From: Asparagopsis taxiformis
Lineage: Eukaryota > Rhodophyta > Florideophyceae > Bonnemaisoniales > Bonnemaisoniaceae
Direction of reading: 5' to 3'
Length of the DNA: 64,000 bases
NCBI GenBank assembly: GCA_030407315.1
Contig: JALQPE010000653.1
Coordinates: 1-64,000 of the forward strand
Shown: in pieces, positions 58,462-64,000 of the stretch
How the letters are laid out: every line of letters starts with the position of its first letter
Position numbering within the stretch: position 1 is the first letter of the stretch
The notes under the pieces: model-generated
Database searches by the model: none
What the model saw: only the letters and a program-made list of their open reading frames with translations
Told to the model about the DNA's origin: nothing
Program-made: the position numbers and the translations under genes

Positions 58462-60366
58462 TTAGCTAGTGTCCGGTCTCACAGAGACTGTTAACAAACT
58501 CTGTAAATACACCAATCTATTGTTTAGGCCTTCAACTTGCTTCTTCAATTGCGTATTCTCATTGAGTAACGAGTTGAGACGGCCCTCGTATTCTGCCGCG
58601 ATAACTTTTCTGCGCACTCGTGATAGTTTTGCGCTCTCCCGGTTCTGTTCTTTACGCAGTAAGGCCCGGTCTTCTTCTGATAATTCCGGATTCTTACGCT
58701 TGCGACCACGACGCTTCTGTCCCGGTACAGGTGGCTTCCAAGCAGCAACAGGTGGATAACACATAGGTGCGCCATTTGGAGACGTCATGTTGGGTGCAGG
58801 AGCGATTGGTGTGGCTTGCCTTGCACGGACTGCCGGTTTCGTACTTCCAACATAGGTCGAGTTGGAGTGTGAACTCTGGCCGGAAACTGAAGTGTCCGAA
58901 GGTGATGCATCTGTACTTGTTTCATTCGGTTGCTTCACACTTTCCAATGCAGCTGTTGCAGCTGAGTGAGCACTGAGCATCTGTTGGGCTGCGTCAGCTT
59001 GTATGGACCCGTGCGGATTAGTGTTGGAACGATTGGACGGGTCATTGGAAGACTTGTCACCCAATACTATGTTGGCCATGGTCCGACGCACATCGCTTGT
59101 TGCATCTTCTTGCTCCGGACCGTTGGCCTTATCTTGCACGTCTTCTTCATCTTCGTCCTCCGAGTCACCTGCAGCACCAGAGTCGTTTGCGGAAAGTTGT
59201 GCAATATCAATATCGCGTTGGACCTCCGCTTCCAAACCTTCCAAATAATTGTTTAGTTCCTTACCATCTTCGGTCTTCTCAAGGACACCACTTTCTCGAA
59301 CGACGCCAACTTCCCAGGTCTTCATGACGTCTTCAAGCCAAGTACTCTTGCCCGAATTGGCAAGTATGGCACCAGAGGATGCGCGGGCAGCAGCAGAGGC
59401 GGCTGGATCTGGGTCGGGGGGAGGGTCGATCATTTCATGGGTAGAATTTCCGATATTGAAGGGATCTGGGGCGTGTGCGTCGGCTTTTTCAGAGCTTTCT
59501 GTCGAACGCGTCTCACGTGCACGACGGCGCGCCTCACGAATATTAGATATTGAAGGCTGAATGATGAGATTAGAACGTTGGGTTGTTAGTGAGGGCTGCT
59601 CCGGAGGCACATCTGGTGCTGTAGATGGAAAGAGAGATGGAAGACGGCGTGAGAGGCCTCGGACGAGGGCTGCCGGGGTTGTGGGGGCCGTGTGTTCTTT
59701 TGAAAGAACAGAGTCAAGGAGTTTGAATTCGGAATCCAAGACTTTGGGTGTGTCACGTTCCTCTTCTGCTGCACCTTCAGCCATAATTTTAGCGATTGCG
59801 GATTGGGAAACCGGAAGGTCCGGCATAGGGCCAGTGGAAACGGCAGCGGCACATAGAGCTTCCATATCTTTGATGCCGTTTGAGATAGACTCTACGACGG
59901 CGCATGCGGAATCGAGTGCGGCTGCTTTCTTGTCGGGGTCCAGACCGTTGTTTGCAATGGTTTGTATGAGGGAGGATGCATGTTGGTAGGCATCAATGAT
60001 GTTGGTGTCCTGGAGAAGGGCACCTGGGGGAAGGTCCTCGTTTCCGAAGGAAAGTTTGATATCTTCTGTGCCTGTGTTTTGGCGAATATTGGTGCGGATG
60101 TCCTCAACTGTGGAGGAGACGGGTACATCGATTTGACTGCAGTTGCCATCTGGCATGCGAACGAGGAGCGGGATGACACCAGGTTCGATGTCAGTAATGG
60201 CTGAGAAGACGTCATCTATGTTGGGCTCTGCAGCATCGGACATGAGTGGGGGCGGTGGGGGCGGCGGTGGCAGTGGGGATTGAGACGGAGGCGGTCGCAT
60301 TGGAAGATGGTTGGATTGAGGGGTGGAAAACATGAGCGTTGATGCGGGATGCGCGCGAGAGGTCAT
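58462..60366 (-). CDS. bZIP transcription factor with ubiquitin-like N-terminal region
   Basis: 634 residues from ATG 60366. A basic region with NRESAKLSR (about 575-583) is followed by a leucine zipper (LLNENTQLKKQVEGLNNRL). It is preceded by an RRGRKRK nuclear signal and lies at the very C-terminus. Residues about 30-42 are polyproline. Residues about 64-127 (IPLLVRMPDGNCSQIDVPVS, then STVEDIRTNI, LSFGNEDLPPGALLQDTNI) follow the beta-grasp pattern of ubiquitin-like domains: strand, turn with G, strand, S-T-V-E-D-I helix, L-x-F-G-x-E-x-L, L-x-D. The middle is long, Ser/Asp-rich and probably disordered. It would act in the nucleus; targets are unknown. Divergent from ALG13. Confidence 0.88.
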   Translation of the reverse strand: MTSRAHPASTLMFSTPQSNHLPMRPPPSQSPLPPPPPPPPLMSDAAEPNIDDVFSAITDIEPGVIPLLVRMPDGNCSQIDVPVSSTVEDIRTNIRQNTGTEDIKLSFGNEDLPPGALLQDTNIIDAYQHASSLIQTIANNGLDPDKKAAALDSACAVVESISNGIKDMEALCAAAVSTGPMPDLPVSQSAIAKIMAEGAAEEERDTPKVLDSEFKLLDSVLSKEHTAPTTPAALVRGLSRRLPSLFPSTAPDVPPEQPSLTTQRSNLIIQPSISNIREARRRARETRSTESSEKADAHAPDPFNIGNSTHEMIDPPPDPDPAASAAARASSGAILANSGKSTWLEDVMKTWEVGVVRESGVLEKTEDGKELNNYLEGLEAEVQRDIDIAQLSANDSGAAGDSEDEDEEDVQDKANGPEQEDATSDVRRTMANIVLGDKSSNDPSNRSNTNPHGSIQADAAQQMLSAHSAATAALESVKQPNETSTDASPSDTSVSGQSSHSNSTYVGSTKPAVRARQATPIAPAPNMTSPNGAPMCYPPVAAWKPPVPGQKRRGRKRKNPELSEEDRALLRKEQNRESAKLSRVRRKVIAAEYEGRLNSLLNENTQLKKQVEGLNNRLVYLQSLLTVSVRPDTS

Positions 60367-60655
60367 AACGGTGCGTTGCAGTACAGGGGCAGTTGACGCT
60401 TACAGAGGATGATAGCGATCTGAAGAGAACTCAAGTGGGCGATTGGATTTAATGCGAGCGGAGCCAACGGTTTGTCGAGTCGGGCGCGTAGGGAGCCAGA
60501 CGAGTTGCGGGAGCCGAAGAGGAGCATGGACCAGATAGTCGACATCAGCAGCAGCTCAACCAATGATATAAAACTGTTTTTTGTTAATCTTTTTTCTGTT
60601 TTTCATCTGCTCAGCGCGTTGACCTCAGCGCAGTTGACAACAACAAACTTGTATC
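60367..60655. promoter_or_regulatory. Bidirectional intergenic region, bZIP / ALG13
   Basis: 289 bp between two start codons. It is T-rich on the ALG13 side (TTTTTTGTTAATCTTTTTTC near 60580). No defined factor site is claimed. Confidence 0.4.
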
Positions 60656-61174
60656 ATGCCGTCACTTCTGGTCACCGTCGGTTCGACAAACTTCGCCGCG
60701 CTAACTGATTTCATCGTCAGGCCACAAACACTGCTCTTTCTCGCTTCATTAGACCTCGCGCCAATCGTTCTACAGCACGGCGACACCGATCCGCCGGCGC
60801 AATCGCTCTGCCAGTCGTACAACATTGAGCCGTTTCAGTACGCCTCTTCCCTCGCCACTCGCATTGCTGCTGCGCATCTGATCATCTCTCACGCAGGTGC
60901 CGGCTCTATTCTCGAGGCATTACACGCAAGAAAGCGTCTATTAGTTGTCATCAACGATACGCTTATGCACAATCATCAGACACAACTCGCCACACGACTC
61001 GCATCTCTCAATTGCTGTGCTGTCATATCTGCTAGTGAGCTTGAAATCGAGGGCCGATTTCAACGCGCTGTTGCTCGAGCGCTGCAACCAGTCGAAGCGT
61101 CCCTTCCACCGCGACAGCCGTCGGTGATCAGTACAGTCGTGGTCGAACAATTGGACTACCGTCGCACGCGCTAA
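60656..61174 (+). CDS. ALG13: UDP-GlcNAc transferase catalytic subunit ALG13
   Basis: 172 residues, the typical ALG13 size. It starts with VTVGSTNFAAL (the family G-S/T-T-x-F). It has QHGDT, a SHAGAGSILEAL block that binds the nucleotide sugar, and RLLVVINDTLMHNHQTQLAT, the conserved N-x-x-L-M-x-N-H-Q-x-E/Q-L motif. With membrane partner ALG14 on the cytosolic face of the ER it adds the second GlcNAc to the dolichol-linked oligosaccharide. No signal or membrane span, as expected. Intronless. The small gene at 61228 follows 53 bp later on the same strand. Confidence 0.9.
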   Translation: MPSLLVTVGSTNFAALTDFIVRPQTLLFLASLDLAPIVLQHGDTDPPAQSLCQSYNIEPFQYASSLATRIAAAHLIISHAGAGSILEALHARKRLLVVINDTLMHNHQTQLATRLASLNCCAVISASELEIEGRFQRAVARALQPVEASLPPRQPSVISTVVVEQLDYRRTR

Positions 61175-61227
61175 AATTGATTTTTTTTAATCCCCACACT
61201 TGAGCGCCGCCCACCAACAACCGTAAA

Positions 61228-61524
61228 ATGCCAGCCAACACAATTGCGTTGAACCGAGCCATTCGTTCGTTGAAGAAACAGTTAACGGGCAATGGTGCTC
61301 AGACCACTTCGAAACGTAGACGTCGTCGTCGCGGTCGTACGGCTCGACCGCCAACTAACGCTTCACTCGACGAACAACTGCGCGCAGCTGTGCTCACTCT
61401 ACGCCATTCCACAGTCGCCAAACGTCCACACAAGGCGGATACAAACCGTCCAGGCACAAGGAAGATGAAAAGCGAAGATATCTCGCATGAATTGACTGTG
61501 CTTGAAAAACTGCAACAACGTTGA
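61228..61524 (+). CDS. Small basic protein, unknown
   Basis: 98 residues with an R/K-rich block (TSKRRRRRRGRTARPP) and later KRPHKADTNRPGTRKMKSED, then an acidic-helical end (ISHELTVLEKLQQR). The block would serve as a nuclear or nucleolar signal or bind RNA. No family is recognised. ALG13 ends 53 bp upstream; the convergent dehydrogenase ends 46 bp downstream. The coding call rests on the clean frame between two close genes. Confidence 0.6.
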   Translation: MPANTIALNRAIRSLKKQLTGNGAQTTSKRRRRRRGRTARPPTNASLDEQLRAAVLTLRHSTVAKRPHKADTNRPGTRKMKSEDISHELTVLEKLQQR

Positions 61525-61569
61525 GTTGAAGTATTCGCAACATATATACAAGTGTCACTCATCTAGAAA

Positions 61570-62616
61570 CTATCTACCGCTTTCACTGGCTACGGGATCT
61601 ATGGCGTATTCCATCACTTCACCTCTTTGAAATTGCAACAGAGTTTTGACCGTCGCTTTAGCAACGCTAGCGAGCCCGTTGGTAGTGAGCGCCGATTGAT
61701 GGCCAGTAACGAGCACATTTGGCATCGCTTTCAAAATAGTAAAATCAATATCCACAACCGCATCGGCATGGTCTCTGAAGAACAAGGAACTTTCTCCTTC
61801 ATAAACATCAATGGCAAGCCCGCCGACCTGACCGGATCGCAATGCATCTATAGCCGCTTTGGCATCGATGAGTCCACCACGCGAAGTATTTACTATATGC
61901 ACGCCTCGCTTGCACCTCGGCAACGTCTCACGCCCAATCATATGATGAGTGCCAGGTACCAGTGGGGCGTGTAACGACAATATATCTGAACTGGCCAACA
62001 GGGTACCCATGCTGACATATTTGCCGCCGCAATCCTTCACTTCCTGCGAATCAATCATATCATACGCCAAAACTCTACATCCAAAGCCCTTGAGAATGCG
62101 CGCCACAATGCGACCCACTTTTCCAGTTCCGATAATGCCCACTGTTTTCGAGGCCATTTCAAAACCGACGAGTCCGTTCAAGGTGAGATTACCGTCGCGC
62201 ACGCGATTGCTTGCGGTGTGAATTTTGCGATTCAAAGCGAGCATCATTGTGACGGCATATTCGGCAATGCTCGTTGGCGAATGGGCAGGAACTTTGGAAA
62301 CAAGAATGCCAAGTTCGGACGCTTTTTCCACATCGACGGAACTGACGCCGGCGTATCGCAATGCAATTAACTTGACGCCTGCCTTGCGCAATCTACGCAG
62401 CATATGGGTATCTGCTTGATCGGAAGCAAACAGACAAACGGCACTGGCGGCATTGGCGAGCGACGCAGTTGAGTTGTCGAGTCGAGCTGATACAAATACT
62501 AAGTCCAAACAGGAGGCTTCTGGGGTCTTGTGAAGTTGTGTTTCGAAGGCGGCGATTTCATAGGGCATGGCGCTGTACATTATGACGCGCAGTCTTTCAT
62601 CGTTTCGCAGCGCCAT
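61570..62616 (-). CDS. D-2-hydroxyacid dehydrogenase, D-lactate dehydrogenase (LdhA) type
   Basis: 348 residues, near the 330-340 of LdhA proteins. The NAD-binding turn is GTGKVGRIVARILKGFGCRV followed by acidic D (AYDM). Catalytic Arg lies in NTSRGGLID, Glu in VYEGESSLFF and His in TGHQSALTTNG. The N-terminal substrate lobe has LRYAGVSSVD. YEGE-S-x-x-F-F is characteristic of LdhA rather than phosphoglycerate dehydrogenase. It would reduce pyruvate to D-lactate with NADH, probably in the cytosol. LdhA-type genes are common in bacteria and algae, so an old transfer is possible but not shown here. Confidence 0.9.
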   Translation of the reverse strand: MALRNDERLRVIMYSAMPYEIAAFETQLHKTPEASCLDLVFVSARLDNSTASLANAASAVCLFASDQADTHMLRRLRKAGVKLIALRYAGVSSVDVEKASELGILVSKVPAHSPTSIAEYAVTMMLALNRKIHTASNRVRDGNLTLNGLVGFEMASKTVGIIGTGKVGRIVARILKGFGCRVLAYDMIDSQEVKDCGGKYVSMGTLLASSDILSLHAPLVPGTHHMIGRETLPRCKRGVHIVNTSRGGLIDAKAAIDALRSGQVGGLAIDVYEGESSLFFRDHADAVVDIDFTILKAMPNVLVTGHQSALTTNGLASVAKATVKTLLQFQRGEVMEYAIDPVASESGR

Positions 62617-63382
62617 TGCGAATGAGCAGCCGAGGCGGGAGCGCGTTGCAGTTGCGGGTGTCGGGGGCGTGGCAACGCTGAGGTGCGAAGGGGGAAGGTC
62701 GAGAAGGAGTCGAGCCGGGATTACAGTGGAAGGCGGATTTTCATTTGTTTCTAATGAATATAAAACACGTGTATGGCGCCTGCATGGTCGCGTGTCGATC
62801 GCTCAGTTGATTGGCGCATCACATCAAGTGAATTGCTTTCACACCACAATTTTGCTTTTCTGAAGCGCGCACAGTATCCGCCTCTACGCTCGCGCAGCCA
62901 ATACTTTGCTGCAACATTTCGTTGCCTTGATCCGCCTCCTCATCCCCGTGCTTGTTTTGATATAATCGCCCCAAATTGCGCGCCCATCGTGGTTCGTTAC
63001 GAACACGGCTATCGCTAATGGATTGCGGAACGATTGTCATCCCCTGGTAACAACGACTCCAATTCAACCAAAACGACTCCACCCCACCTTCTCTTCGAGC
63101 ACATTTCTAGAGATCATTTCACGTCTCAAGCTCAATATTTTCTTCCAAGCTGCTCGTTCCCACACTCACGCAATCAGTGCTAAATGTGAAGCGGTAGCGC
63201 GCTTTTTGCCGCAGATGCGTGGTGGCTTGGAGTAGGGCCGGAGTGGAACCACGTGACTGAACCCAACTGAGCATTTTGAATATCCGTTCGGTATTCTAAA
63301 TTAAATTTTTGAAAAATCCCCAATCTAAAAGGCAAAATGCCATGATGCAGCGACAAATACAAAATTCGCAGGGAGCCCTTAG
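62617..63382. other. Intergenic region, no supported gene
   Basis: About 770 bp between the dehydrogenase start and the terminal LTR. Short frames on both strands lack recognisable content. The first 150 bp are probably the dehydrogenase promoter. Confidence 0.45.
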
Positions 63383-63808
63383 TGTTGGGCTTGCGCCCAA
63401 TTTGGGTTGTGGCAACTTACTTTTGATAAAATTTTTGAGGCTGATAGGCGGCACTTATTTTAGCTCAACCTATTAATTAAAACTATTGGTGTTTGTTGCT
63501 TGCTTCCGTTCGATGTCGGAGCTTGCAGCCTCTTCCTTTATAGAATTTTAGACTGTCTTATACTAACTAGAATCAATACATTAGTCTACAGATAGCAAAT
63601 GCACAGGTGTGCCGCGTAAGGTGCGAATATTAGCTAGAATCGTACCTTATTGTATGCTACGTGTAATTAACATAGGCTAATGTAAATACCTGTAATAGGA
63701 ATCCTAGTCACTACAATAAGGGGTGTAAAGACTACAATGCACTGTAAATAGCAGCCATTATGGCATGGTCCCGCTAGGATACTCATGACATTTAGATTAG
63801 TCGTTACA
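63383..63808 (-). repeat. Putative LTR of a further retroelement (minus strand)
   Basis: On the minus strand the sequence reads TGTAACGACTAATC at 63808 inward, directly after a purine-rich GAAGGGAGGAGT tract (63809-63820). This is the arrangement and start word seen in the Ty3 LTRs above. A far end at about 63383 (GCCCAACA on the minus strand) is plausible from the CA ending but not proven. No second LTR is in the window. Confidence 0.45.
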
Positions 63809-63843
63809 ACTCCTCCCTTCTTAAACACTTATTCATCCTCGAA

Positions 63844-64000
63844 TCATCTCATAAAGTACTTCTGAATGTTGTCCGGCCGATCGTCGAGCTCAGCTTTGTT
63901 AACCAAGTGTTTTCGATCGGACTTGAGTTGCGGAAACTCACTAAGAATTGTACTTCGGAGATTTGAATTCGGTGTGCGAGTACGTTTTCGATGTCGGATT
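63844..64000 (-). CDS. C-terminal end of a retroelement ORF (partial, runs off the window)
   Basis: A minus-strand frame enters from the right edge and ends at TGA 63844-63846. It reads RHRKRTRTPNSNLRSTILSE, then FPQLKSDRKHLVNKAELDD. Its stop is about 25 bp from the polypurine-like tract, as at the end of pol in copy 2. The family cannot be told from 52 codons. Confidence 0.4.
   Translation of the reverse strand, partial: IRHRKRTRTPNSNLRSTILSEFPQLKSDRKHLVNKAELDDRPDNIQKYFMR

Overview
This window is the left end of a chromosome of an intron-poor eukaryote. It opens with about 1 kb of telomeric DNA built on the 8-base unit CCCCTAAT (G-strand ATTAGGGG), followed by a gene-empty subtelomere, about 34 kb of nested mobile elements, and a compact gene-rich block. 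The gene block has nuclear-type genes (spliceosomal helicase, COMPASS subunit, complex I and V-ATPase subunits, ALG13) and only two convincing introns, both short and starting GTAAGT. With the chromovirus-type Ty3 elements this suggests a red alga, perhaps a florideophyte, but that is an inference; no sequence here names the species. 

Layout. 1-1035 telomere. 1036-5153 subtelomere without supported genes, with one tRNA-derived (SINE-like) box. 5154-22303 is a 5'-truncated Ty3/gypsy copy (copy 1) split inside its RNase H region by a 14.55-kb terminal-inverted-repeat (TIR) element (5649-20198, TA target duplication). That insert holds ACAGT-rich subterminal arrays, foldback palindromes, a decayed gene, a broken karyopherin-like gene fragment and a solo copy of its own TIR. 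22325-38691 is a second, full-length Ty3/gypsy element (copy 2) with LTRs, hairpin-rich leader, gag, pol with C-terminal chromodomain, and a GTGGG duplication on both sides. Between its polypurine tract and 3' LTR sits another giant TIR element of 10.4 kb (27961-38325). That one contains two 1.7-kb inverted arms, a possible transposase fragment, a tandem array of 12- and 27-nt micro-exon-like units, and a 43-bp tandem repeat. 

38697-39488 carries a frame-broken stretch resembling a TIR (Toll/interleukin-receptor) domain. 39497-42082 is a complete hAT transposon with intact transposase, 18-bp TIRs and the 8-bp duplication GACAGATT. 

42793-62616 is the host gene block: a membrane protein, V-ATPase subunit e, an RBBP5/SWD1 COMPASS subunit, complex I NDUFS5, a long-chain polyprenyl diphosphate synthase, two tandem paralogous membrane proteins, a small unknown gene, peptidyl-tRNA hydrolase, galactose-1-phosphate uridylyltransferase, a PRP2/DHX16 helicase, a bZIP factor with an apparent ubiquitin-like N-terminal domain, ALG13, a small basic protein and a D-2-hydroxyacid dehydrogenase. 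Many genes form tail-to-tail pairs with 44-123 bp between stop codons and head-to-head pairs sharing 0.3-0.5-kb intergenic regions. These genes serve unrelated housekeeping processes and do not form a pathway. The window ends in a further LTR retroelement read on the minus strand (about 63383-64000).
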